The translations under genes and the position numbers were made by a program. Positions 8,021-16,972 of a DNA stretch of 64,000 nucleotides are shown one piece after another. The notes below the pieces were generated by a model that was given only the letters and a program-made list of their open reading frames with translations, searched no databases and was not told the DNA's origin. The stretch covers positions 250,282 through 314,281 of the forward strand of contig NZ_JAQIOZ010000005.1 in assembly GCF_028023675.1 (NCBI RefSeq). The letters are read 5' to 3'. How positions within the stretch are numbered: position 1 is the stretch's first letter; each line of letters opens with the position of its first letter. The DNA is from Primorskyibacter aestuariivivens (GTDB lineage: Bacteria > Pseudomonadota > Alphaproteobacteria > Rhodobacterales > Rhodobacteraceae).

Positions 8021-9556
8021 TCAGTTTGTCTGCATTTTCTGCTGAATTGATAGGATGACGAATTCGCCCGGACGCACAGGGGCAAACCCGACAATCGCTT
8101 TCAGGTCGCCGTTTCGAATATCCTCGGCTGTCATGCTCTCGCCCAGCCCAATGGAAACTTGAAACGCTTCGCCATTGGTCGTGCCCGACAATCCGCCCTG
8201 TTTCCAGACATTTGTCAGGAACTCTTCAATCATCCCGCGGATGCTGGCCCATGTCGCCGTGTCATTGGGTTCAAAAACAAAGGCCTCAAGCGCTCGCTTA
8301 ACCGACTCTTCGATCATGTTGGCCAATCGGCGCACGGGCACGTATCGCCATTCCTTAGAATTACCATCCAGCGTGCGCGCGCCCCAGACCATCGTGCCCC
8401 TGCCCACGAAAGACCGGATCGCGCAGATCGACATCCCGTCCAATGGCGCGTTGAGGTCCTCTTGATCGCGGTTGCTCACGTCCACAGTGGGCGACCGGAC
8501 AGCCCCTAAGCTCACATTGGCCGGTGCTTTCCAAACACCTTGCATGTTGTCCACCATGCAATAGACGCCTGCCATTGCGCCGGATGGCGGCAGGGCCTTG
8601 CGCGCGTCTGCGATGGCATGCATGACCGTACCATAGAGCGGAAAGGCCGCCCGCAAGGTTTGGTCCAGCGCCGTGGCCTCCTTCGCTTCAGGCAAGGGCT
8701 GTTCGGCAAGCGTGTCGACATGCGCCTGCAACGCGTCGGGGACATCCTCCACGCTCTCTTCGAGCATGGCTTTCAGTGTCTTCCGCCCTTCCATATCCAG
8801 GTTGCAAAAGCTGAAATCCGACGCGGTAAACACCGTTGCATTCAGCCACGGGTAATAGTCTGCCCCATAGCTACGGGCCTTGGGGGTCAACCCCGCGCGA
8901 AACCGCTCGACCGACTTACCGCCCGGCCCGTCCAGAGGCAGGAAACCGCCCGGCACATCGAGGATGGCAAAGCGGTTCCTCACCTCTTCCCCGCAATGCG
9001 TCAGCATGTGGTTTTGCACCTTCATAGCCTCGGCATGCGGCAGTCGCGTGGCCTCGGGGATCACAACAAGCGCAGGCGCGCGTTCGGATTTCAACCCATC
9101 CAGCGCGGCCATCATCTGTGCCGCTTCAATCGGATCCTCATATGACCCGATCGACGTGATGTAGCAGGTCCCGCCGCCATTGAGGAAAAACATCCGGATC
9201 GCACCATACAGCGCGTAATCGACCCCGGTCAGAGTGAGTTGATAGGTTCTGTCGCCGCTCTCGCCCGACACCTTAAACACCCGCTGCGGCAGCGCCGCGC
9301 CGCCTTTGGTCAGGGGCACGACCCCTTCGCTGGCCGTGGAGGTTTCAATCGCAAAGACAGGCTCCGGCGCGCCCCCGAAATACTCCTGAAACTCACTCAG
9401 CGTCTCAATCCGCGTGGGCACTTGAACAAGGGAGCGCTGGCCATCTCTGGCCTTGGCCGTATAGCCGATGAAGGCTGGCAAGGCCGTCTCGGACCATACA
9501 ATCGAATTTGGAAAGGCTGGCTGTTCCACCACGTAAACGCCGGGAGTCTTTTCCAT
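8021..9556 (-). CDS. Contractile tail sheath protein (phage tail / injection-system type), orphan
   Basis: The 511-residue protein starts KTPGVYVVEQPAFPNSIVW and continues TALPAFIGYTAKA, the typical start of sheath subunits of contractile phage tails and extracellular injection systems (Afp/PVC type). The C-terminal region has FVGRGTMVWGARTLDG, RRLANMIEESVKRALEAFVF, and ends near VGFAPVRPGEFVILSIQQK, the conserved sheath C-terminal fold. Length is normal and the frame is intact. The start has a GGAAGG site upstream. No tube, baseplate, spike, ATPase or holin gene lies within the window on either side: neighbours are ubiK and a GNAT gene. It is a complete sheath gene without its machine nearby, perhaps acting with distant genes. 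Confidence 0.88.
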   Translation of the reverse strand: MEKTPGVYVVEQPAFPNSIVWSETALPAFIGYTAKARDGQRSLVQVPTRIETLSEFQEYFGGAPEPVFAIETSTASEGVVPLTKGGAALPQRVFKVSGESGDRTYQLTLTGVDYALYGAIRMFFLNGGGTCYITSIGSYEDPIEAAQMMAALDGLKSERAPALVVIPEATRLPHAEAMKVQNHMLTHCGEEVRNRFAILDVPGGFLPLDGPGGKSVERFRAGLTPKARSYGADYYPWLNATVFTASDFSFCNLDMEGRKTLKAMLEESVEDVPDALQAHVDTLAEQPLPEAKEATALDQTLRAAFPLYGTVMHAIADARKALPPSGAMAGVYCMVDNMQGVWKAPANVSLGAVRSPTVDVSNRDQEDLNAPLDGMSICAIRSFVGRGTMVWGARTLDGNSKEWRYVPVRRLANMIEESVKRALEAFVFEPNDTATWASIRGMIEEFLTNVWKQGGLSGTTNGEAFQVSIGLGESMTAEDIRNGDLKAIVGFAPVRPGEFVILSIQQKMQTN

Positions 9557-9735
9557 CTGCTCGAACCTTCCTTAATGAAAAGTGATCAATCGCCGTCATG
9601 GCTGGGCCCGGCCCGTTTCCGGCAAGGGCTCTGAAAATCCGCTGTACCCAGCCTAGCGAGGGTGAGAACAATAGCAAGCAAGGCACCAAGCCTGTCCACC
9701 CGATCAAAATCAGCCCGTTCCTGCGAGGATCAAAG

Positions 9736-10221
9736 ATGCACAAGACCACCGGTTTCCTCAGGGACCTCAAACGCGGCGAAGAACGCGGCGTCGATGCGTT
9801 GCTCCGGGCCGCCTTTGGCGGCGAGGAAGAGGTCCGCATCGTCGAAAAACTGCGCAAGTCCGGGGCCATGGCAGGCGAAAGCGTTTTGCCAGGCCCGGAC
9901 GGACCCGTGGGCTATTTCGCACTCAGCCGGTTTGTGAAACCCAAGGGCTGGCTCTGTCTCGCCCCGGTGGCAGTTCATCCCGATTGGCAGGGTATGGGGC
10001 ATGGCAAACGCATGACGGGCATGCTGGCCGGGTGGGCCATGGCCAGCGGCCAGACCATCGTGGTGCTGGGCGAGCCGGACCTCTACGAACGCGCCGGATT
10101 TTCGCGGGCGCGGGCGGCGCGGCTGACCTCTCCCTTTCCGCTCAGCCACACGATGCTTTTGGCGCCGGGCGCGGATGCACCGGAAGCAGAGCTGATCTAT
10201 CCCAGCGCGTTCCAACGCTGA
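9736..10221 (+). CDS. GNAT family N-acetyltransferase
   Basis: The 161-residue product has the acetyl-CoA-binding motif of GNAT enzymes in LAPVAVHPDWQGMGHGKRM (the QGMGHG loop), followed by YERAGFSRA, the usual last-strand element. The start at 9736 (MHKTTGFL) has a GAGGA-type site upstream and matches family length; a longer frame begins at 9598. The order N-acetyltransferase core, then SPFPLSHTMLL, resembles the YhbS-type subgroup. The acceptor substrate is unknown. It is followed after 41 bases by the DMT transporter and may be cotranscribed with it. Confidence 0.85.
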   Translation: MHKTTGFLRDLKRGEERGVDALLRAAFGGEEEVRIVEKLRKSGAMAGESVLPGPDGPVGYFALSRFVKPKGWLCLAPVAVHPDWQGMGHGKRMTGMLAGWAMASGQTIVVLGEPDLYERAGFSRARAARLTSPFPLSHTMLLAPGADAPEAELIYPSAFQR

Positions 10222-10262
10222 GTCCCCTTGCCAAGCCCAAGGGTTTCCGCGCAACTGCCCGC

Positions 10263-11174
10263 ATGTTTCAGGCCAAAGCCCAAAATCCGCCGCTTGCCAT
10301 TGCATTGATGCTCAGTGCGACGCTGTTCATCGCGTCTTCCACGGCCTTTGCCAAGCTACTGGGGGCCGGTGGGCTTGGGACCCAGATGCACCCCCTACAG
10401 GTGAGCTTCGGCCGGTTTCTTTTTGCCGGTCTGGCGCTGAGCGCGGCCGCGGCCATCATCCGTCCGCAATTCACGACGATCCATTGGGGGCTGCATATCC
10501 GCCGCACCGCCTGTGGCTGGGGCGGGGTGACGCTGATGTTTGCCGCCGTAGCCTTTATCCCGCTGGCCGATGCAACGGCGATTTCCTTTCTCAACCCGGT
10601 CTTTGCGATGATGCTGGCCATCCCGCTTCTGGGCGAGCGGGTCGGCCCAGTCCGGTGGGGGGCCGCCGCGCTGGCGCTACTGGGGGCGCTTATCCTGTTG
10701 CGCCCGGGAACAGGCGCGTTTCAACCCGCCGCGCTTCTGGCACTTGGGGCGGCGCTGATCCTCGGACTGGAGATCATCTTTATCAAGCGTCTGTCAGAAC
10801 GCGAGGGCGCGATGCAGATCCTGTTGGTCAACAATCTGATTGGTGTCTGCATTGCCGGTCTGGCCGTGATCCCGGTTTTTCAATGGCCAACGGCGGCACA
10901 ATGGGCGGCCATGGCGGGGGTGGGCCTGTCCATGGCCATGGCGCAGACATGTTTTCTCAACGCCGTGGCCCGCGCGGAGGCAAGCTTTATCGTGCCATTC
11001 AGCTATGCCACGCTGATTTCGGCGGCGGTGATCGACTTTGCTGTGTTTGGCGTGATCCCGGTGGCAACATCCGCCATAGGCGCGGCGATCATCATCGCGG
11101 GCGGCGCGCTGCTGGCCTGGCGCGAGGGCCGCGTCAAAGGCCACGCCTCGGCCCCGCAGCCCAATACAGAGTAG
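10263..11174 (+). CDS. EamA/DMT superfamily transporter
   Basis: The ATG at 10263 (MFQAKAQNPPLAIALML) gives 303 residues with about ten hydrophobic helices in two EamA repeats, as in RhaT/YdcZ-like drug/metabolite exporters. The first repeat contains FIPLADATAISFLNPVFAMM and IPLLGERVG, a classic EamA helix pair; the second holds ARAEASFIVPFSYATLI. Such proteins move small metabolites across the inner membrane, often outward. The substrate cannot be predicted. It converges with the ABC-2 permease gene with three bases between stops. Confidence 0.88.
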   Translation: MFQAKAQNPPLAIALMLSATLFIASSTAFAKLLGAGGLGTQMHPLQVSFGRFLFAGLALSAAAAIIRPQFTTIHWGLHIRRTACGWGGVTLMFAAVAFIPLADATAISFLNPVFAMMLAIPLLGERVGPVRWGAAALALLGALILLRPGTGAFQPAALLALGAALILGLEIIFIKRLSEREGAMQILLVNNLIGVCIAGLAVIPVFQWPTAAQWAAMAGVGLSMAMAQTCFLNAVARAEASFIVPFSYATLISAAVIDFAVFGVIPVATSAIGAAIIIAGGALLAWREGRVKGHASAPQPNTE

Positions 11175-11177
11175 CGT

Positions 11178-11999
11178 TCAGGACTTGAGCCGCGCCCCGC
11201 GCCGGAACATATTCCAAGCTGCGACACAGGCCGCAATGGTTGCCCCACCGGCCACCAAAAGCCCCAGCCAGGGTGAGCTGTCCGACACGCCCAGCACGCC
11301 AAACCGCACCCCGTCGATCAGGTAAAAGACCGGATTGAAATGGGTGATCGTGTTGAGCACCGGTGGCAGCGCCTGCACCGAGTAGAACGTGCCCGACAGG
11401 AAAGCGAGCGGCGTGATAATGAAATTGGTGATCGCCGCCATCTGATCGAACTTGTTCGCGACGATGCCCGCCAGCATGCCCAAAGCCGACAGGAAGGCCG
11501 CGCCGAGAACCACGAAAACAAGCGCCCAGAGCGGATGGGCAATCCCGATTCCCAGAAAGACCAGCATGCCCAAAGCGACCCCCAAGGCCACGAACACACC
11601 GCGCCCGATCCCGCCCGCAAGATAGCCCAGCACCAGCTCGATCGGCGATAAGGGCGGCATCAGCGTATCAACGATATTGCCCTGCACCTTGGAAATCACG
11701 ATGGACGACGAGGTATTGGCAAAGGCGTTCTGGATCACCGTCATCATCAGGATACCGGGCGCTATGAAATGGGTGAACGGCACCCCCATCACATCGCCCC
11801 GTTGCGGACCGATTGCGATGGTAAAGATCATCAAAAACAGCGCCGCCGTGACCAATGGGGCCAGCAACGTCTGGGTCCACACGACAAGAAAGCGCATCAC
11901 CTCGCGCGCGCACAGCGTGTAGAGCCCCAGCCAGTTCACCGCCCCAAAGCGGCGGGTGCCCATGGCAACTGGGCTGGTATGGGTCGACATGTCCCGCAT
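11178..11999 (-). CDS. ABC-2 type transporter permease (YadH/NodJ-like)
   Basis: This 273-residue protein has six predicted membrane helices and the ABC-2 motifs of YadH/NodJ exporters: FIAPGILMMTVIQNAFANTSS, the coupling segment near KVQGNIVDTLMPPLSPIELV, and ITPLAFLSGTFYSVQALPP. The start at 11999 has a GGAGG site five bases upstream. The matching ATPase is not next to it: the following gene on the left is a DMT transporter, and gcrA is divergent. The partner must lie elsewhere. It more closely resembles drug or polysaccharide exporters of the YadH group than KpsM, so I do not pair it with the KpsT-like gene at 60.9 kb. Confidence 0.85.
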   Translation of the reverse strand: MRDMSTHTSPVAMGTRRFGAVNWLGLYTLCAREVMRFLVVWTQTLLAPLVTAALFLMIFTIAIGPQRGDVMGVPFTHFIAPGILMMTVIQNAFANTSSSIVISKVQGNIVDTLMPPLSPIELVLGYLAGGIGRGVFVALGVALGMLVFLGIGIAHPLWALVFVVLGAAFLSALGMLAGIVANKFDQMAAITNFIITPLAFLSGTFYSVQALPPVLNTITHFNPVFYLIDGVRFGVLGVSDSSPWLGLLVAGGATIAACVAAWNMFRRGARLKS

Positions 12000-12078
12000 C
12001 GCGGCCTCCGTGACAGATTCGCGGCCTTGTAACTCGCCCCCGAGTGATTAGAATAGGGGGCAACTCGAAAATGTCAGG

Positions 12079-12104
12079 GCGGCCCTCAATTGAGGCCGCT
12101 TTTT
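12079..12104 (+). promoter_or_regulatory. Terminator-like hairpin in the gcrA leader
   Basis: GCGGCC, a one-base bulge, then the self-complementary TCAATTGA and GGCCGC form a strong hairpin directly followed by five T. It ends 16 bases before the gcrA ATG, just before the AAGGAT ribosome-binding site. No plus-strand gene lies close upstream (the divergent permease starts at 11999), so any gcrA transcript begun in the short gap would have to read through it. That fits an attenuator, or a start site inside or beyond it. Confidence 0.55.
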
Positions 12105-12120
12105 CTCGTAAGGATATCCG

Positions 12121-12702
12121 ATGGCCTGGACCGATGAACGCGTCGAACTGCTCAAGAAGATGTGGGGCGAGGGGCAATCCGCCTCGCAGATTGCCAAGGA
12201 GCTGGGCGGCGTGACCCGCAACGCCGTCATTGGCAAGGTGCACCGCCTCGGGCTGTCGAACCGGGCGGGCAGCGGCGCGGCCAAACCCGAGCCTGCCGCG
12301 GCCAAAGCCCCCAAAGCGGAGCCAAAGCCCAAAGCCGCGCCCAAGGCAGAGGCCAAGCCGAAACCGGCGCCCGAGCCCAAGGAAGAGGTGGTGATGGAGA
12401 CCAAATCCGCCACCCCGGCGCGCCGCCAGATCATTCCCGCCGGGCAACCCCTGCCGCCGCAGCCCTCGGCCAATGAGATCAGCCCCGAAGCGCTGGCCAA
12501 GGTGAACGAGGTGGAGAAAAAGGCCAAGAAGCTGAGCCTGATGGAGTTGACCGAGCGGACCTGCAAATGGCCCGTGGGCGACCCCGCGACCGAGGATTTC
12601 TGGTTCTGCGGCCTGCCCGTGCAACAAGGCAAACCCTATTGCGAGGCGCATGTGGGCGTGGCGTTCCAGCCGATGTCGTCGCGCCGCGATCGCCGCCGGT
12701 AA
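12121..12702 (+). CDS. gcrA: Cell-cycle regulator GcrA
   Basis: The N-terminus MAWTDERVELLKKMWGEGQ, then SASQIAKELGGVTRNAVIGK and VHRLGL, is the DNA-binding domain that defines GcrA. A Lys/Pro/Ala-rich linker (about 50-90) leads to a C-terminal Cys-containing region (CKWPVGD, WFCGLP, YCEAH) that in Caulobacter contacts the sigma-70 housekeeping factor. GcrA activates sigma-70 promoters carrying m6A-methylated GANTC sites and controls cell-cycle genes. Its 193 residues are slightly long because of the linker. A strong terminator follows the stop and a terminator-like hairpin precedes the start, so it is a single-gene unit. Confidence 0.95.
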   Translation: MAWTDERVELLKKMWGEGQSASQIAKELGGVTRNAVIGKVHRLGLSNRAGSGAAKPEPAAAKAPKAEPKPKAAPKAEAKPKPAPEPKEEVVMETKSATPARRQIIPAGQPLPPQPSANEISPEALAKVNEVEKKAKKLSLMELTERTCKWPVGDPATEDFWFCGLPVQQGKPYCEAHVGVAFQPMSSRRDRRR

Positions 12703-12728
12703 GTACCCGTCCCGTAACGGGCGCGTAG

Positions 12729-12754
12729 GGTGGGCAGTTTTGCCCACCTTTTTT
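12729..12754 (+). terminator. Intrinsic terminator of gcrA
   Basis: A perfect 8-bp stem GGTGGGCA/TGCCCACC with GTTT loop is followed by six T. It sits 26 bases after the gcrA stop and between convergent gcrA and AsmA genes. The flank GCGTAGGGTGGGCA recurs as its reverse complement at the mreB-mreC hairpin near 49020. Confidence 0.9.
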
Positions 12755-12786
12755 ATGCCAGAATGCTGGTTCCGGGAGCCGCGCGG

Positions 12787-14700
12787 TCAATTGCCGCCCA
12801 GCAGGTCGCCGATCCCCTTGAGGATCTCATCCTCGACTTTCTTCTTGATCACGTCCTCGACGCTGTCATCCTCGTCCACTTCAACGCCAAGCTCGTCGCC
12901 AACCCGTTTGCGCACCTCCTCCTCGACGGCCTTTTTCTCGTCGGCAAGGTTGAGTTCAATGGCCTTTTCAAGGTCTGCCGTGATACGCGGGTTGGACCAC
13001 GCCCCCTGAATCCGGACCGGAATGGCATATCCCTTGCGGTTTTCATTCTCCAGAACGCGCGGGGTAAAGGTATAGTCGATGGTCCGCTTGCCGAGGTCGA
13101 CCTTGCCCTCGCCCACCGCCTTGATCAGCGGCAGCTCAAGCCGCAGGTCCTCGTTGCGCAGCACACCGTTCTTCATCGTGTAGGTCGCGGTCAGGCTATC
13201 AAAAATCGTTGTTCCACCCGAGCCGTCACCGCTACGCATCAGCTTGTCCAGGTCGATCCCCGAAATCACCCCACGGCCAAAAGTGAAGTTCCCGGTGCCT
13301 TCCAGCGAGTCGACAATCTGGGCCACCGATTGCCCAACGCCAAGGAACTGAATCTCACTATCGGCCTTGCCCGACAGGCGCTCAAGCCCCATCAGGTCTG
13401 CCAGCAGCTCCTGCGCCTCGACCTTGAGACCGCGCATCTTGCCGCCCACGGACAGCCCGTTGCGGTTGTTCATCACGAACTCTCCGTCGAACCCACCCTG
13501 ATAGCCGGTCAATTCGCGGATCGTGATCACGGCGCGCGACCGGTCGATGGTCACCACCACCCGCGTTTTGGCAAATTGCAGATCGCCCAGATCGACGGAG
13601 TCGGCGTTCAGGACGATCTCGCCATCCGCCACACCCAGCGCCGACGCATCAATCGGGTCCGTCGACCATTCCGTCGCGCCCCCGCTGCTTTCCCCGTCCT
13701 CTGCCATCAGCGCCGAAAGGTCCAGCGCCCCGGCCTCAAGCCGCGCACCGATACGCGGCTTGTCACCGCCCAGATCGACCGATGCGCTGCCGGTCAGGCG
13801 GTTCTGATCCAGCGCCAGAGACATGCCATCGAAAGTGGCTTTTCGGGCCGCATCAAAGGTCAGGCTGGTGTCAAGCGTGATGCTCTGGCCAAGCCCTTGC
13901 GGGATTTCAGCCCCGCCCATGCCCAGCGCCGCCAGAACGCGCGCCGTTGACCCCAGCTCTGCCGTCAGCTTGCCTTGCGCCTCCGGCACCAGACTGACAT
14001 TGCCAACAAAGCTCGCCGTGCCACCATCGGTGCTGATCTCGGCTGTGACCGGCTGCGCACCATTGCCCGCCAGCAGGTCCATGGGCCGCGGCAGCCGCGC
14101 CGTCACAGAAACATCCTCTCCCGCCGGGCGCAGGGTCAGTGCCACATCCGCAGGCCCCGCCTGATCCGGCCATGCCAGCGACAGATCGACATTACGATAA
14201 GCCACGGGTGCGCTTCCGGCATCGGCGTATGTGATTGCGCCATTGGTGATCCTGAGATCCTCGATGGAAACCGGCGGCAGCCCGGCGGAACCGGATTGCG
14301 GCGCGGGCTCATTGCCATCAGAGAAGTCCCAGTTGACACGCCCCTGCGCGTCCCGCTGCAGCAGCACGTCGGGCGCATCGGCATAGAGCGCCTTGACCCG
14401 CACCTCGCGCCGCAGCAGCGGCAGTGCCTCCAGCCCGATATGGGCCGAGGCCGCGCGCAGCATCGGTGTCTCACCCGCCCAATCGGCATTGGCCACCGTC
14501 ACCGGGCCCGTGCTGACCCCGAGGACGGGATAAAAGCTGAACGAAACATCCCCGGTGATCTCGACCTTGCGGCCCAGTTGCGCCGACAACTGGTCCGACG
14601 CGATCCGCGCCAGCCTTTCTCCGGGCAAAAGCAACAACGATCCCACGGCCACAAGGGCCAGCACGACAACAATTCCGATCAGGCGAAACAGCCATTTCAT
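12787..14700 (-). CDS. AsmA family protein
   Basis: The start at 14700 (MKWLFRLIGIVVVLALVAVG) has an AGAGGA site upstream and gives 637 residues. One N-terminal membrane helix (about 3-25) is followed by a large periplasmic part with AsmA features: GERLARIASDQLSAQLGRKV near residue 30, then VSTGPVTVANADWAG, and a C-terminal repeat region ending in an acidic and charged helix (EEEVRKRVGDELGVEVDEDD). AsmA-like proteins are thought to bridge inner and outer membranes and help move phospholipids. The upstream in-frame extension to 14823 is not supported. It converges with gcrA. Confidence 0.85.
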   Translation of the reverse strand: MKWLFRLIGIVVVLALVAVGSLLLLPGERLARIASDQLSAQLGRKVEITGDVSFSFYPVLGVSTGPVTVANADWAGETPMLRAASAHIGLEALPLLRREVRVKALYADAPDVLLQRDAQGRVNWDFSDGNEPAPQSGSAGLPPVSIEDLRITNGAITYADAGSAPVAYRNVDLSLAWPDQAGPADVALTLRPAGEDVSVTARLPRPMDLLAGNGAQPVTAEISTDGGTASFVGNVSLVPEAQGKLTAELGSTARVLAALGMGGAEIPQGLGQSITLDTSLTFDAARKATFDGMSLALDQNRLTGSASVDLGGDKPRIGARLEAGALDLSALMAEDGESSGGATEWSTDPIDASALGVADGEIVLNADSVDLGDLQFAKTRVVVTIDRSRAVITIRELTGYQGGFDGEFVMNNRNGLSVGGKMRGLKVEAQELLADLMGLERLSGKADSEIQFLGVGQSVAQIVDSLEGTGNFTFGRGVISGIDLDKLMRSGDGSGGTTIFDSLTATYTMKNGVLRNEDLRLELPLIKAVGEGKVDLGKRTIDYTFTPRVLENENRKGYAIPVRIQGAWSNPRITADLEKAIELNLADEKKAVEEEVRKRVGDELGVEVDEDDSVEDVIKKKVEDEILKGIGDLLGGN

Positions 14701-14838
14701 GGCGACATCCTCTCTACTCAATACGCCGAGGCGCCCGGTTGACCCCGCGGCGCTCTGTTCTTGTTCTTGGGTGGAAATGTAACCCTTCTGGCGGGAATTG
14801 CGAGAGGGGACATCGCCTGGCATTTCCCCTTTCGGCGC

Positions 14839-14871
14839 AAAAAACGGCCCGAAGCTGGACAGCTCCGGGCC
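14839..14871 (-). terminator. Intrinsic terminator of the DUF1127 gene
   Basis: On the minus strand the stem GGCCCG-G-AGCT pairs with AGCT-T-CGGGCC, and GTTTTTT follows. It lies about 58 bases after the DUF1127 stop. Confidence 0.85.
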
Positions 14872-14928
14872 AGTGGGTCACGGGCCTTGGGGTCAGGGAT
14901 CTGCACCCCGGGCCGGACCGGAAGAGTT

Positions 14929-15159
14929 TCAGCGGTGCCAATGCGCGGGCGCATTCCACCGCGCGTCGCGTTCGGCCTCGTCCCGTGTGATACCCATGTC
15001 AGAAAGCATCTCATCCGTCAGGCGGCGCATCTTCTGGCGCTCGCGATAGGCGGCGTCGACGGCGACCAGTTTGTCGAGCGCGGTTTTCAGGATGTGGCCA
15101 AGGCTCCAGCGGCGGGTGGTGGTGATCGGGCGGGCGGTGGTGGTGAGACGGGTTTGCAT
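14929..15159 (-). CDS. DUF1127 domain protein, 76 aa
   Basis: The C-terminal part (YRERQKMRRLTDEMLSDMGI then TRDEAERDAR) is the DUF1127 motif, an arginine-rich short helix pair ending in L-x-D-(I/M)-G-(I/L). The ATG at 15159 (MQTRLTTTARP) has an AGGAG site eight bases upstream; the longer frame to 15264 lacks support. In other alphaproteobacteria small DUF1127 proteins bind RNA and affect phosphate or C1 metabolism; whether that applies here is not known. A clear terminator follows. Divergent from the winged-helix/TPR regulator, with 166 bases between. Confidence 0.85.
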   Translation of the reverse strand: MQTRLTTTARPITTTRRWSLGHILKTALDKLVAVDAAYRERQKMRRLTDEMLSDMGITRDEAERDARWNAPAHWHR

Positions 15160-15325
15160 GATGGGCTCCTGATGGGGTTGGTGTTCGACTTGATGAGCCC
15201 AGATTGCCCCATGCCCGCAATCGATCCGCAAAAAGCGGGCTGCAATGGCGGCGCTGGCGTGCAATAGTTCCGTAAATTCTGCGTAAAACGACGCAAAAAC
15301 CGTTGGATAATACGATCACCTCCCC

Positions 15326-16933
15326 ATGCCCGACCTGACACTGCACCTTTATGGCCCCCTGCGGATCACCGGTCCGGACGGCGCGCCGCTGACCGGTCTG
15401 TCCCGGCGCGGTCAGGCCTTGCTGGCCTATCTGGCGCGCCAGTCCGGCATGCGCGCGGAACGCGGGCTTCTGGCCGATCTGCTGTGGTCCGACCGCTCCG
15501 AGGATCAGGCCCGCGCCTCACTGCGCCAGGAACTGTCCGTGCTGCGCAAACAGCTGCCCCAAGGCGTACTGGACGCGGATCGTCAGGCCGTCTGGCTTGA
15601 TGAGTCCCAACTAAAAATAACCGCCACCGGCGAAGGCGAATTCATGCAGGGCTTCGATCTCGCCTCTGAGGGGTTCGAAGACTGGCTCCGGTCCGAGCGC
15701 AGCACCTCCCCCGCCCCGGCGGCTGCGCCCGTGCCGCCAAAAGGCCAGGACCGTCCACCGACACTGGCAGTCCTGCCGTTCGAGGAATTTGGCGCCGATG
15801 CAGGCGACATGTTCGCCGATGGCGTGGTCGAGGAAATCACCGGCGCACTGAGCCGCGCACATGATTTCCAGGTCATCGCCCGGCAATCCGCTTTTGCCCT
15901 GCGTGGCGCGGGGCTCTCTGTTCCGCAAGCGGCCGAGAAGCTGGGGGCGGATTACATCGTCGAAGGCTCGGTGCGTCGCTCCGGCGAGCGGGTGCGTATT
16001 TCGGTGCAACTGATCGGGACAGATGGGCGCGCACTCTGGTCGGAACGGTTCGACGACCGGCTTGATGACCTGTTCGATCTGCAGGACCGCATCGCCGCCC
16101 AGGTAGCCGGGCAGATATCGCCCAACCTGCGCGCCGCCGAGATTGCACGCGCCCGCAAACGGTCCCCCGCCGACCGCACCGCCTATGAGCTGACCCTCAG
16201 TGCGCTGCCGCATTTCTGGGCGCACCGGCCCGAAGAAAACGCCCGTGCGATCGGGCTTCTGGCGCAGGCGCTGGCGCATGACCCGGATTACGCCCCGGCC
16301 ATGGCGTTCAAGGCATGGTGCCATGCACATAATTGCTGCTACCTCTGGGTCACCGACGGCACCGCCGACCGGGAGGAGGCCAAACGCCTCGTCGCCCGCG
16401 CACTGCCCATGGCGCAAAACGATCCTTCGACCCTGACCGCACTCTCAGCAGCCTCCAGCCTTGCGCTCAATGATTTCACGCAGGCCAAGCTGCTGGCCGA
16501 ACGCGCGCTGACCATTGACCCCAACCATGCCTGGGCCTGGCTGCGGATGGGCTGGACCTGCATCTATCTTGGTGACATGGAAACCGGATTCGATGCCCTT
16601 GATCGGTATGAGCAACTCAGCCCGCTGGATCCGTTCCATTTCAACGCGCTTTTCGGACGTGCCGCCGGGCTGCGCGCCATGGGGCGATACGCCGAGTCAA
16701 CCGAACTCTGCGAGCAGGGGATGCGCGAAGGCACCGGTGTGACCTGGGCCTACCGAATGCTGTTCGGGTCGCTTTGGCTGGCCGGGGAAAAGGAAAAGGC
16801 CATGGAAGCGGCGCGCAAATGGCGCGAGGCGCATCCGGAGATCACCTTTGAGATGGCGCGCGACATGATGCCGAAATGGACCCATGACCGGCAATATGTC
16901 GAGGCATTGGAGAATCTGTGGAAAGACAGCTGA
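15326..16933 (+). CDS. Winged-helix / TolB-like / TPR regulator, copy 1
   Basis: The 535-residue protein has three parts. Residues 1-125 are a SARP/OmpR-like winged helix with HLYGPLRITGPDG, SRRGQALLAYLA and LWSDRSEDQARASLRQELS. Residues about 145-265 are a TolB-N/FlgO-like domain (TLAVLPFEEFGADAGDMFAD, then GADYIVEGSVRRSGERVRI). The remainder is helical TPR-type repeats (ALAHDPDYAPAMAFKAW; ALTIDPNHAWAWLRMGW). Such proteins are often called adenylate-cyclase-like or CadC-like regulators but have no cyclase domain. A similar gene lies at 59072-60715. Target genes are unknown. RimO follows 39 bases after its stop. Confidence 0.85.
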   Translation: MPDLTLHLYGPLRITGPDGAPLTGLSRRGQALLAYLARQSGMRAERGLLADLLWSDRSEDQARASLRQELSVLRKQLPQGVLDADRQAVWLDESQLKITATGEGEFMQGFDLASEGFEDWLRSERSTSPAPAAAPVPPKGQDRPPTLAVLPFEEFGADAGDMFADGVVEEITGALSRAHDFQVIARQSAFALRGAGLSVPQAAEKLGADYIVEGSVRRSGERVRISVQLIGTDGRALWSERFDDRLDDLFDLQDRIAAQVAGQISPNLRAAEIARARKRSPADRTAYELTLSALPHFWAHRPEENARAIGLLAQALAHDPDYAPAMAFKAWCHAHNCCYLWVTDGTADREEAKRLVARALPMAQNDPSTLTALSAASSLALNDFTQAKLLAERALTIDPNHAWAWLRMGWTCIYLGDMETGFDALDRYEQLSPLDPFHFNALFGRAAGLRAMGRYAESTELCEQGMREGTGVTWAYRMLFGSLWLAGEKEKAMEAARKWREAHPEITFEMARDMMPKWTHDRQYVEALENLWKDS

Positions 16934-16972
16934 ACCCTTCCCGGCGCTGCGCTGCTCGTCTATAGGGGCGGC

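Noticed and set aside
11178..11999. ABC-2 permease as the missing KpsM of the KpsT/KpsE pair
   Set aside because: Sequence resembles YadH/NodJ-type permeases, and the gene lies about 49 kb away on the other strand. No positive evidence for pairing.
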